In this document: positions 8,274 to 16,018 of the stretch, in pieces
How the letters are laid out: every line of letters begins with the position of its first letter
Numbering within the stretch: the first letter of the stretch is position 1
Assembly (NCBI RefSeq): GCF_001458355.1
Contig: NZ_CYSA01000015.1
Location: forward strand, 253,001 to 317,000
DNA length: 64,000 bases
Direction of reading: 5' to 3'
Source of the DNA: Thalassovita gelatinovora
Lineage (GTDB): Bacteria; Pseudomonadota; Alphaproteobacteria; Rhodobacterales; Rhodobacteraceae
The notes under the pieces: model-generated
What the model was told of the DNA's origin: nothing
The model's database searches: none
What the model saw: the letters and a program-made list of their open reading frames with translations, nothing else
Translations under genes and position numbers: made by a program

Positions 8274-9506
8274 ATGCACCTAAGCGATCTTGATATAATC
8301 GTGACCGCCCCGCCCGAACCGGGCTGGGGCGGTCGCTATTGGATATTGGTCAAGCTGACCACGTCGAACGGGATCACCGGCTGGGGCGAATGCTATGCCA
8401 GTTCGGTCGGACCCGAAGCGATGAAGGCTGTGATCACGGACGTCTTCGAACGCCACATGGCGGGCGAAAATCCCGAAAATATCGAACTGATGTTCCGCCG
8501 CGCCTATTCGGCGGGGTTCACGCAGCGCCCGGATCTGACCGTCATGGGGGCGTTTTCGGGGCTGGAAATCGCCTGTTGGGATATCTTGGGCAAGGCGCGG
8601 GACCGGCCGGTCTGGGCACTACTGGGGGGACGGGCAAACGAAAGGCTGCGCGCCTATTCCTATCTCTATCCGCTGTCGGATCATGATCTGCCCGGGTTCT
8701 GGAATTCGCCAGACCAAGCCGCCGAAAGCGCCATTGATCTGATCGAACGCGGGTATACGGCGGTTAAATTCGATCCCGCCGGCCCCTACACGATCCGCGG
8801 CGGTCACATGCCGGCACTGCGCGACATTGCCCGTTCGGTCGAATTTTGCGGGGCGATCCGCGCGGCGGTGGGCGACCACGCGGACCTCTTATTCGGCACC
8901 CATGGACAGTTTTCCACCGCCGGGGCAATCCGTTTGGCAAAGGCATTGGAACCTTTTGACCCGCTATGGTTCGAAGAACCGGTGCCGCCCGACAACGTGA
9001 CACAGATGGCGCAGGTCGCAGCGGCGACTTCGATTCCGGTGGCGACGGGGGAACGGCTATGTACCAAATCAGAATTTGCGCCGGTGTTGCGTCACGGCGC
9101 GGCGCGGATCTTACAACCGGCACTTGGTCGGGTCGGTGGCATCTGGGAAGCCAAAAAGATCGCTGCGATGGCCGAGGTTTACAACGCGCAAGTGGCACCG
9201 CATCTTTATGCTGGGCCGGTGGAATGGGCGGCCAATATCCATTTCGCGGCGTCGATCCCCAACCTGTTAATGATCGAAACCATCGAAACCCCATTTCACA
9301 ACGTCTTGATCGGCGGTGCGATCCGGGTTGAGAACGGCTTCGTCACACCGCCCGCCACCCCCGGACTGGGTATCGAGATCGACGAAGCGCTGGCGCGCGC
9401 GAACGCCTATTCCGGCAGCAATCTGCACCTAGAAATGCAACAAACCCCTTGCGATTATCAACAAGACAACCAATTTGAAGGAGGAGCCCCGACAACACAC
9501 CGCTGA
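8274..9506 (+). CDS. Enolase-superfamily dehydratase (galactonate-dehydratase-like)
   Basis: A 410-residue mandelate racemase/muconate lactonizing enzyme family protein. Aligned by spacing to E. coli D-galactonate dehydratase as I remember it, the general acid/base pair is kept as His210 and His310, the second and third metal ligands as Glu234 (FEEPV) and Glu260 (GERL), and Glu335 is also kept. The first metal ligand, normally Asp, is Gly208 in LLFGTHGQF. The family removes water from alpha-hydroxy acids such as sugar acids after Mg-assisted alpha-proton abstraction. The start has AAAGGGAGG. It lies 33 bp behind the zinc alcohol dehydrogenase, suggesting a sequential oxidation/dehydration route. 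The C-terminal 30 residues are polar and poorly conserved-looking. Confidence 0.88.
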   Translation: MHLSDLDIIVTAPPEPGWGGRYWILVKLTTSNGITGWGECYASSVGPEAMKAVITDVFERHMAGENPENIELMFRRAYSAGFTQRPDLTVMGAFSGLEIACWDILGKARDRPVWALLGGRANERLRAYSYLYPLSDHDLPGFWNSPDQAAESAIDLIERGYTAVKFDPAGPYTIRGGHMPALRDIARSVEFCGAIRAAVGDHADLLFGTHGQFSTAGAIRLAKALEPFDPLWFEEPVPPDNVTQMAQVAAATSIPVATGERLCTKSEFAPVLRHGAARILQPALGRVGGIWEAKKIAAMAEVYNAQVAPHLYAGPVEWAANIHFAASIPNLLMIETIETPFHNVLIGGAIRVENGFVTPPATPGLGIEIDEALARANAYSGSNLHLEMQQTPCDYQQDNQFEGGAPTTHR

Positions 9507-9565
9507 TCTCGCACTTCGTGAAAAGACGTGCTAAGAAAGGCGGAACATCGAGGAATGATCGAGAC

Positions 9566-9913
9566 GTGAACACGCAGACACCCCCCGCCCCGCCTTCGGA
9601 AATGGCCCGCAGCGCCGAAGCGGCTGCCGCCTATCTTAAAACCCTGGCCCATGAAGGTCGGTTAATGATCCTGTGCCATCTGGGATCGGGCGAAAAGTCG
9701 GTGGGCGAATTGGAAAGCCTGCTGGAAATCCGTCAGGCGGCCGTCAGCCAGATGCTGGCCCGACTGCGCGAAGAAGGTCTGGTGACGACCCGGCGGGAAG
9801 GCAAGACGATTTACTATTCGCTTGCGGATGAAAACACCTATGAGGTGATCAGCCTGCTGTACCGGCTGTTTTGTGGCCCGGCTGATGCCCCCGATGGCAA
9901 AATCAGCTGTTGA
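9566..9913 (+). CDS. ArsR-family regulator, SqrR/BigR-like persulfide sensor
   Basis: A winged-helix ArsR repressor of about 115 residues. The core runs LKTLAHEGRLMILCHL, then SVGELE, then the recognition helix RQAAVSQMLARLREEGL and the wing TTRREGKTIYYSL. It has the two cysteines of SqrR/BigR: Cys in MILCHL and Cys in YRLFCG, 66 residues apart, the same spacing as Cys41/Cys107 of SqrR; a third Cys ends the protein. Such proteins sense reactive sulfur by forming a tetrasulfide link and then release sulfide-oxidation promoters. The start is uncertain: a GTG at 9566 is used, with alternatives GTG 9518 and ATG 9602. No sulfide oxidation gene is adjacent. Confidence 0.82.
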   Translation: MNTQTPPAPPSEMARSAEAAAAYLKTLAHEGRLMILCHLGSGEKSVGELESLLEIRQAAVSQMLARLREEGLVTTRREGKTIYYSLADENTYEVISLLYRLFCGPADAPDGKISC

Positions 9914-9938
9914 AGGATGACACCAAGGAGTCGGATCG

Positions 9939-9986
9939 ATGACCGACGACATGGGTTTGTGCCGCTGTCGTTATGGCCGGTCCTGA
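9939..9986 (+). CDS. Possible 15-residue mini-ORF with CxC motif
   Basis: ATG at 9939 preceded by AAGGAG at a suitable distance, reading MTDDMGLCRCRYGRS then TGA at 9984. It begins 26 bp after the SqrR-like gene and its last 16 bases overlap the 3' end of the opposing lysR gene. It could be a short peptide, or the stub of a downstream gene cut off when the lysR block was placed here. Only the ribosome site supports it. Confidence 0.25.
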   Translation: MTDDMGLCRCRYGRS

Positions 9987-10885
9987 TTCAGTTCGTCCGC
10001 GATTTCCCCTAAAATTTTCCGCACCCATTTGTGCATTGCCGAATGATGCGTGCGTGAGGTCCAATAGAGATCAATATCGAAGGGCGCGGGAAACGGGCAT
10101 TGCCCGAACACCACCTGATCACCATAAGCGCGCGCCGTGCGCAGAGGCACAGTCGCGATAAGATCGGTGCCGATCAGGATATCCGGCAGATTGGCCGGGC
10201 TTGGCACTTCCATGATCGAATTCAATACCATCCCGGCCGCAGCGACCTCGACCAGATACCGCGATTGCCAATTGCCGCCATAAGTCACCACCACATGCGG
10301 CGCGGCGGCGAATTCGTCCGCCGTCAGCGCCTTGCCCGCCAGCGGATTGTCCAGTGCCATAACGCTGACATAGTGATCCCCTGTCAGGCGCCGCCCGTAA
10401 AACCCGCCTTCGGTGATCTGCACCGGTCCGATCAGAAGATCGCTTTCGCCGCGCGCCAACTGTTCCTTGCCCTGCACGGTCGAAGAGATGATATCGAGCT
10501 TCAGTCCAGGCGCGTGCTCCCTGAGCCGCCGTACCAGCGGCGGCACCATTGTCACTCTTTCGTAGAAATTGCACGACAGCGTGATCGTCGCCCGGGCATT
10601 GGCCGGATCAAAATGGCGCGGTTCGGTCAGGGCGGCGAATTCATCCACCATCCGCCCCGCTGCCGCGACGATTTCCTGGCATCGATCGGTCGCGACGATG
10701 CCCGATCCCTGACGCACGAAAAGCGGATCGTTGAACACTTTCCGCAGTCGGTCGATTGCATAGCTGACCGTGGATTGGTTCACTCCCAACGCCTCGGCCG
10801 CACGGGTAAAGGACCCATGCGCATGCACCAAACGCAGCACTTTCAGCGCTGCAAAATCCACGGTCATCGGATCAGGCGGTGTCAC
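9971..10885 (-). CDS. LysR family transcriptional regulator
   Basis: A 304-residue LTTR. The N-terminal HTH is ALKVLRLVHAHGSFTRAAEAL through NQSTVSYAIDRLRKVFNDPLF (residues 13-54), followed by the coinducer-binding periplasmic-protein-like domain. It is of the NodD/LinR-like branch (FVRQGSGIVATDR; TITLSCNFYERV). The gene is divergent from the P450 gene and the 108-bp gap holds a perfect LTTR palindrome, so it most likely activates the P450/solute-binding-protein unit in response to the substrate. An in-frame ATG seven codons later (10867) is an alternative start. Confidence 0.9.
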   Translation of the reverse strand: MTPPDPMTVDFAALKVLRLVHAHGSFTRAAEALGVNQSTVSYAIDRLRKVFNDPLFVRQGSGIVATDRCQEIVAAAGRMVDEFAALTEPRHFDPANARATITLSCNFYERVTMVPPLVRRLREHAPGLKLDIISSTVQGKEQLARGESDLLIGPVQITEGGFYGRRLTGDHYVSVMALDNPLAGKALTADEFAAAPHVVVTYGGNWQSRYLVEVAAAGMVLNSIMEVPSPANLPDILIGTDLIATVPLRTARAYGDQVVFGQCPFPAPFDIDLYWTSRTHHSAMHKWVRKILGEIADELNQDRP

Positions 10886-10891
10886 TTAAAT

Positions 10892-10914
10892 CTCCATCGA
10901 ATTTATCGATGGAG
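10892..10914. promoter_or_regulatory. LysR-type operator between lysR and P450
   Basis: Perfect inverted repeat CTCCATCGA-ATTTA-TCGATGGAG (9-bp arms, 5-bp centre), containing the LTTR T-N11-A core. It is immediately upstream of the lysR start and about 80 bp before the P450 start, the usual position for autoregulation plus divergent activation. Confidence 0.8.
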
Positions 10915-10993
10915 TATATCAATTTCATCTGATTGTCGAATAGTGCTTCGTCGCCTAGGGTCGCTCTACCGTTGACGTTCTGGGGAGGGAACG

Positions 10994-12184
10994 ATGACCG
11001 CCACACTCGACAATCTCGCGCCGATAGACGAATCGATCACGATTCAGCAGCTCACGCTGGATCCCTATCCGATTTACGAGCGGCTGCGCGCCCATGCGCC
11101 GGTTTTGCGGGTAAAATCGGTGGGCCGCACCCTGCTGACCAAGGCCGAAGACACCAAGTACGTCAAGGATAACCCAGTCCTGTTCAGTTCGAATGACCCC
11201 GCAACCCCGATGGAACGCGCCTTCCGCGCCCATACGCTGATGCGCAAGGACGGCGAAGAACATGCTCGCGAACGCGGCGCGATGGCCCCATCCTTCAGCG
11301 CCAAGAACATCACCCAATGCTGGACCCCGATCTACACCGAAATCGCCGAACAGTTCGTCAGCGCCCTGCCGCGCGGCGAAACGGTGGATTTGTTCCCGGT
11401 GCTGGCCGGTCCTTATGCGGCGCGCACGCTGACCCGTTTGTTGGGTATCCCTGAAGCCAGCGATGACGACATGCAACGCTGGAGTCAGATCCTAATCGAT
11501 GGGGCTGGTAATTTCGGCTGGGCGGACGAATTGTTCGCACAATGCGACACGGCCAATGACGAAATGGATGCACTGTTCGCGCAGGCTGTGGAAAAACATG
11601 TCAAGGAACCGAACCAATCGGCCCTTTCGGTGATGGTGAATGCCGACGACCCGATCCCGATGTCGCAGATCTATTCCAATGTAAAAATCGCCATCGGTGG
11701 CGGTATCAACGAACCGCGCGATGCGCTGCTGACCATCATTTACGGGCTGCTGAGCAATCCCGATCAGTTCGAAGCCTGCAAGACGGATGGGCTGTGGCTG
11801 CAAGCCTTCGAAGAAGGTGTGCGCTGGGTCGCGCCGATCCAGGTCTCGTCACGGCTGGTGACTGAAGATACCGAAATCCGTGGCTGCCACATTCCCAAAG
11901 GCGACACCGTCATGACCATTCAGGCCTCGGCCAATCACGACGAAGACCTTTATGAGGATGGGCACCTGTACAACATCTTCCGGCCCAAGCAGCAACATCA
12001 GGCGTTCGGAAACGGACCACATTTCTGTCAGGGCACCCATGTGGCGCGGCGGATGATTGCCAATATCATGCTGCCGATGCTGTTCGACCGTTTCCCGAAC
12101 ATGACCCTGCCCGATCCGTCCAAGGTCGATTTTTACGGGTTTGGGTTCCGCGGCCCGCGCCATTTGCCAGTGACGTTGAACTAG
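10994..12184 (+). CDS. Cytochrome P450, CYP255 (GcoA)-like
   Basis: A 396-residue soluble bacterial P450. The heme-thiolate motif is FGNGPHFCQG with Cys345, and ExxR is Glu274-Arg277. The I-helix reads IGGGINEPRDAL, with Glu240-Pro241 in place of the usual acid-Thr pair. That EP feature, the start (QLTLDPYPIYERLRAHAPV) and the end (GFGFRGPRHLPVT) closely resemble GcoA (CYP255A), which O-demethylates guaiacol, as I remember its sequence. GcoA needs the three-domain reductase GcoB; no reductase or ferredoxin gene lies nearby. The gene is divergent from lysR and followed 92 bp later by a TRAP solute-binding protein. The likely role is O-dealkylation of a methoxylated aromatic; substrate untested. 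Confidence 0.88.
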   Translation: MTATLDNLAPIDESITIQQLTLDPYPIYERLRAHAPVLRVKSVGRTLLTKAEDTKYVKDNPVLFSSNDPATPMERAFRAHTLMRKDGEEHARERGAMAPSFSAKNITQCWTPIYTEIAEQFVSALPRGETVDLFPVLAGPYAARTLTRLLGIPEASDDDMQRWSQILIDGAGNFGWADELFAQCDTANDEMDALFAQAVEKHVKEPNQSALSVMVNADDPIPMSQIYSNVKIAIGGGINEPRDALLTIIYGLLSNPDQFEACKTDGLWLQAFEEGVRWVAPIQVSSRLVTEDTEIRGCHIPKGDTVMTIQASANHDEDLYEDGHLYNIFRPKQQHQAFGNGPHFCQGTHVARRMIANIMLPMLFDRFPNMTLPDPSKVDFYGFGFRGPRHLPVTLN

Positions 12185-12276
12185 GCCGACACCGATCAGC
12201 GCATTGTTCCTGCATGGCGATGCCGCATTTATTTTCTAACGTGCCGGACGAACCGGCAACATTTTTGGGAGGAAAA

Positions 12277-13314
12277 ATGGAAAAACGTACTCTGCTGAAA
12301 ACAGCAACCGCTGCGGCGCTGGCCTTGGGCCTGACGTCGGCAGCGGCATTCGCGCAGGACGTCACCTTGACCCTGCATCAGTTTCTGCCGCCGCCCGCGA
12401 CGGTGCCGAAACACATTTTGAAACCTTGGGCCCAACGCGTTGAAGACCGTACCGGCGGCAAGCTGAAGATCGAACATTACGACGCGATGTCGCTGGGTGG
12501 GCGCCCACCGGATCTGATGGATCAGGCGATTGACGGCGTCGCCGATATCATCATGACCGTGGTCGGTTATACCCCCGGACGGTTCCCGCGCACCGAAGTG
12601 TTCGAACTGCCTTTCATGATGACCGATCCGGTCGCCACCGCGATGGCGTTTCAGGATATGGTCGAAACCGACCTGCAGGAAAATGAATACAGCGAGGTCA
12701 AAGTGCTGGGGGCTTGGGTGCATGGTCCAGGTGTGATCCACACCAAGGACGGCATGTCCAAGCTGGAAGACCTCGCAGGGAAAAAACTGCGCGGTCCGAC
12801 CCGGGTGATCAACGACCTGTTGGCGGAACTGGGTGCGACCCCGGTCGGGATGCCGCTGCCCGCAATTCCCGAAGCGCTGTCCAAGGGCGTGATCGACGGA
12901 ACCGTGATCCCGTGGGAAGTGACACCGGCCATCAAGTTGGCGGAACTGGTTCACAATCATTCTGAATTTTCTGGTGACGAAGCGCTGTATACAGCAACCA
13001 TCGTGATGGTGATGAACCGCGACAAGTATGACAGCCTGCCCGAAGATATTCGGGCTGCCATTGACGCGGAATCGGGCATGGCCTTGTCCAAATTCGCCGC
13101 CGAAGTCATGTTTGATTATGACAAGCCGGGCCGCGACATCGCAGAAAGCACGGGCAATACAATCGTCCAGCTGGACGCAGCCGAAGTCGCCCGTTTCAAG
13201 CAAAAGGCCCAACCAGTGATCGCCCGTTGGGTTGCCGATCTTGAAGGCAAGGGCATAGATGGAAACGCCCTGATCAAACAGGCCAAAGATCTGATCAAGA
13301 AACACGGCGGCTAA
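12277..13314 (+). CDS. TRAP transporter solute-binding protein (DctP family), orphan
   Basis: A 345-residue periplasmic binding protein. An N-terminal signal peptide (MEKRTLLKTATAAALALG..., predicted cut after AAAFAQ) precedes a DctP fold: HQFLPPPATVPKH, a central GKKLRGPTRVINDLLAELGA carrying the conserved carboxylate-binding Arg, and GVIDGTVIPWEV. The start at 12277 follows GGGAGGAAAA. TRAP systems need small and large membrane subunits (DctQ/DctM), and neither is present in the window, so it must borrow them from elsewhere. Its place behind the P450 suggests capture of the aromatic acid that the P450 handles. A 10-bp terminator hairpin follows. Confidence 0.9.
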   Translation: MEKRTLLKTATAAALALGLTSAAAFAQDVTLTLHQFLPPPATVPKHILKPWAQRVEDRTGGKLKIEHYDAMSLGGRPPDLMDQAIDGVADIIMTVVGYTPGRFPRTEVFELPFMMTDPVATAMAFQDMVETDLQENEYSEVKVLGAWVHGPGVIHTKDGMSKLEDLAGKKLRGPTRVINDLLAELGATPVGMPLPAIPEALSKGVIDGTVIPWEVTPAIKLAELVHNHSEFSGDEALYTATIVMVMNRDKYDSLPEDIRAAIDAESGMALSKFAAEVMFDYDKPGRDIAESTGNTIVQLDAAEVARFKQKAQPVIARWVADLEGKGIDGNALIKQAKDLIKKHGG

Positions 13315-13340
13315 GCCCGTCTTCGATTTGATCGAACCGG

Positions 13341-13370
13341 AACAGCCGCCCTCTGAGGCGGCTGTTCTTA
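13341..13370 (+). terminator. Intrinsic-type terminator after dctP
   Basis: AACAGCCGCC pairs perfectly with GGCGGCTGTT (10 bp, loop CTCTGA), followed by CTTATT. It closes the P450/dctP unit. Confidence 0.75.
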
Positions 13371-13429
13371 TTGCCGCAGCGGTATGATTTCGCTTGCAAC
13401 TACCTGCGCTATGGTGATTTTTTCTCAGC

Positions 13430-14194
13430 ATGACCAGAAAACTTTCTCTCGCCTTTGCCCTATTCTTGTTTTTTCTGTTTCCTCTGGCCGCCTCGGCCGG
13501 GCAGGTCACGGTTTTTGCCGCCGCCAGCATGAAAACAGCGCTGGAAGACGTTGCCGCAGACTGGCAACGACAGAGCGGACACAAGGCTACCCTGTCTTTC
13601 GCAGGAAGTTCAGCGCTGGCGCGCCAGATCGAAGCAGGGGCACCCGCCGATCTGTACCTGTCGGCCAACAGCGGTTGGATGGACCGACTAGAAGAACAAG
13701 GCTTGCTGCGCTCGGGCAGTCGTAGCGACCTGCTGGGCAATCAGTTGGTGCTTGTCGGTCCGGCCGGAACAGCCCCGCAGCCGCTGGATTCCACTTTGAT
13801 CGACGCGCTGGAAGGTGGTCATCTGGCGATGGCATTGGTCGAAGCGGTCCCCGCCGGCATCTATGGCAAAGCGGCGCTGGAGTATCTGGGACTGTGGACC
13901 GATATCGCGCCGCATGTGGCGCAGGCCGACAACGTGCGCGCCGCACTGGCGCTGGTCGCGATCGGCGAAGCGCCGCTGGGCATCGTCTATGCCACAGATG
14001 CACAGGCTGAACCACGCGTTGACGTGGTGGCGGAATTCCCCGCCCCAAGCCACCCGCCGATCACCTACCCGGTTGCGATCCTTACCGATAGCAAAGCAGA
14101 TACGGTACAAGCCTTCCTAGATTACCTCAAAGGGCCGGTTGCCAAGAAGATTTTCCTGCGCCACGGTTTCACGGAACCGCCGCAGCATAAGTGA
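13430..14194 (+). CDS. modA: Molybdate ABC transporter substrate-binding protein
   Basis: A 254-residue periplasmic molybdate-binding protein. The signal peptide spans residues 1-24 (ALFLFFLFPLAASAG), then the ModA core: VTVFAAASMKTALEDVA, SFAGSSALARQI and GAPADLYLSANSGWMD contribute the oxyanion-binding Ser residues, and VPAGIYGKAAL is the third family block. First gene of modABC; modB starts 10 bp later. There is no convincing ribosome site and no ModE box or Mco riboswitch visible in the 60 bp between the preceding terminator and this start. Supplies molybdenum for molybdopterin enzymes. Confidence 0.95.
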   Translation: MTRKLSLAFALFLFFLFPLAASAGQVTVFAAASMKTALEDVAADWQRQSGHKATLSFAGSSALARQIEAGAPADLYLSANSGWMDRLEEQGLLRSGSRSDLLGNQLVLVGPAGTAPQPLDSTLIDALEGGHLAMALVEAVPAGIYGKAALEYLGLWTDIAPHVAQADNVRAALALVAIGEAPLGIVYATDAQAEPRVDVVAEFPAPSHPPITYPVAILTDSKADTVQAFLDYLKGPVAKKIFLRHGFTEPPQHK

Positions 14195-14204
14195 CCCGCC
14201 ACAG

Positions 14205-14900
14205 ATGGATTTTCTGAGCCCCGAGGAATGGACCGCCGTCGCGCTGTCGCTACGGGTTGCGATCTGGGCCACGCTGGTGGCGCTGCCCTTGGCGATCTGG
14301 GTCGCTTTCCTGCTGGCGCGGCGGGACTTCTGGGGCAAGCAATTGCTGAACGGCATCGTTCATCTACCCTTGATCCTGCCGCCAGTCGTTACCGGTTATC
14401 TCTTGTTGCTGACCTTTGGTCGCCGTGCGCCGGTTGGGGCGTGGCTTGCCGATACGCTAGGATTGGTTTTTGCGTTCCGCTGGACCGGTGCGGCGCTGGC
14501 AGCGGGGATCATGGGCTTCCCGTTGATGGTGCGGGCGATACGGTTGGCATTGGAAACGGTCGATCCGAAACTGGAACAGGCCGCAGCCACTTTGGGCGCG
14601 CCGCGCATCTGGGTGTTCTTGACGGTCACTTTGCCGCTGATCCTGCCGGGGATCATTGCCGGGGCAATACTGGGATTTGCCAAGGCGATGGGGGAATTCG
14701 GGGCCACCATCACCTTCGTGTCGAATATCCCCGGCCAGACCCAGACCCTGCCTTCGGCGATCTATGCCTTCTTGCAAGTGCCGGGTGGTGAAGCCTCTGC
14801 GCTGCGGTTGGTCGCGGTGTCGGTCGTGATCGCGATGGCGGCGCTGATCGGGTCCGAAACTCTGGCCCGCAGAGCAACGAAACGGGTAATGGGTGCATGA
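14205..14900 (+). CDS. modB: Molybdate ABC transporter permease
   Basis: A 231-residue inner-membrane permease with about five helices. It carries the EAA loop typical of ABC importers (LEQAAATLGAPRIWVFLTVTL) and the family start LSPEEWTAVALSLRVA. The ATG at 14205 is used because it aligns with the family start; the frame is open upstream inside modA. The stop overlaps the modC start by 4 bp (ATGA), indicating translational coupling. Confidence 0.95.
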   Translation: MDFLSPEEWTAVALSLRVAIWATLVALPLAIWVAFLLARRDFWGKQLLNGIVHLPLILPPVVTGYLLLLTFGRRAPVGAWLADTLGLVFAFRWTGAALAAGIMGFPLMVRAIRLALETVDPKLEQAAATLGAPRIWVFLTVTLPLILPGIIAGAILGFAKAMGEFGATITFVSNIPGQTQTLPSAIYAFLQVPGGEASALRLVAVSVVIAMAALIGSETLARRATKRVMGA

Positions 14901-16018
14901 ACCTGTCGGTTTCCATACAACACCGTTTCGCAGGCTTCACTCTTGACGCCAGTTTCGAAACGCCCAATGGCGTCACGGCGCTGTTCGGAAGTTCCGGGTC
15001 GGGCAAGACCACGCTGGTCAATGCCATTGCTGGCCTGTTGCGCCCCGATCAGGCCCGGGTTCAAATCGGCGACAGACTGCTGTGCGACAGCGACCAAGGG
15101 CTTTGCTTGCCGCCGCATAAACGCCGCATCGGGTATGTGTTCCAAGAGGGCCGCTTGTTCCCGCATCTGACGGTCCGGCAGAACCTGCGCTATGGCAGCT
15201 GGGTTTCGGGGCGGCAGCGGGATCAGGCCGGGGAAACCCGGGTGGTCGATATGCTGGGCATTGGCGATCTGCTCGACCGTCGCCCCGGCGCATTGTCGGG
15301 TGGGGAAAAGCAACGCGTGGCGATTGGTCGGGCCTTGCTGTCGCAACCGCTGCTTTTACTGATGGATGAACCGCTGGCCGCGCTGGACGAAGCGCGCAAG
15401 GCGGAAATCCTGCCTTATCTGGAACGGTTGCGGGACGAAACCGATATCCCGATCCTCTATGTCAGCCATTCAGTGGCCGAGGTTGCCCGTCTGGCCACTA
15501 CCGTTGTCCTGCTGGGCAAAGGCAAGATGCTGAAATGCGGGCCGACCGCTCAGGTGATGTCGGATCCTGCGCTGGCTCCGGCCATCGGGTTGCGTGAAGC
15601 CGGGTCGGTTCTAACCGCCACGGTTACAGCGCATCACGCCGATGGTTTGACCGAATTGGCGGCGGCGGGCGGTCAGGTCTTTCTGCCCCGGATCGGTGTC
15701 CCAGCGGGCGGGACCGTACGACTGCGTATCCACGCCAATGACGTGATGCTTTCGCTTGGCCGGCCGGGACGGATTTCAGCGCTGAACGTGCTACCGGGCA
15801 AAGTTACTTCGATCCGCAGCGGCGGCGGTCCCGGCGCGATGGTGCAGTTGAAAGCGGGCCACGATCAGATCCTTGCCCGCGTCACCAAACGGTCCGCAAC
15901 CCTGCTGGGACTGGAACCCGGGTCCGAGGTTTTCGCCATTATCAAATCGGTCTCGGTCGCTCAGGCCGACATAGGTGCCCGGAATCAATCGATGGCAAAG
16001 AGCGACACCACGACCTGA
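14897..16018 (+). CDS. modC: Molybdate ABC transporter ATP-binding protein
   Basis: A 373-residue ATPase. Walker A is GSSGSGKTT (31-39), the Q-loop VFQEGRLFPH, the ABC signature LSGGEKQRVAIGRAL and Walker B LLLLMDEP with D-loop AALDE. A C-terminal molybdate-binding Mop domain follows (ISALNVLPGKVTSI onward, about 293-355), which allows feedback inhibition when cell molybdate is high. The last 34 bases overlap the 3' end of the opposing DUF3237 gene, so the two transcripts are complementary at their ends. Confidence 0.95.
   Translation: MNLSVSIQHRFAGFTLDASFETPNGVTALFGSSGSGKTTLVNAIAGLLRPDQARVQIGDRLLCDSDQGLCLPPHKRRIGYVFQEGRLFPHLTVRQNLRYGSWVSGRQRDQAGETRVVDMLGIGDLLDRRPGALSGGEKQRVAIGRALLSQPLLLLMDEPLAALDEARKAEILPYLERLRDETDIPILYVSHSVAEVARLATTVVLLGKGKMLKCGPTAQVMSDPALAPAIGLREAGSVLTATVTAHHADGLTELAAAGGQVFLPRIGVPAGGTVRLRIHANDVMLSLGRPGRISALNVLPGKVTSIRSGGGPGAMVQLKAGHDQILARVTKRSATLLGLEPGSEVFAIIKSVSVAQADIGARNQSMAKSDTTT

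Noticed and set aside
13367-13429. Molybdenum-cofactor riboswitch or ModE box before modA
   Set aside because: The 63-bp gap is too short for the riboswitch and lacks the ATCGnTATATA-type ModE repeat.
12229-13740. A 503-codon minus-strand open frame
   Set aside because: Antisense to dctP and the start of modA, both secure; composition is that of a shadow frame.
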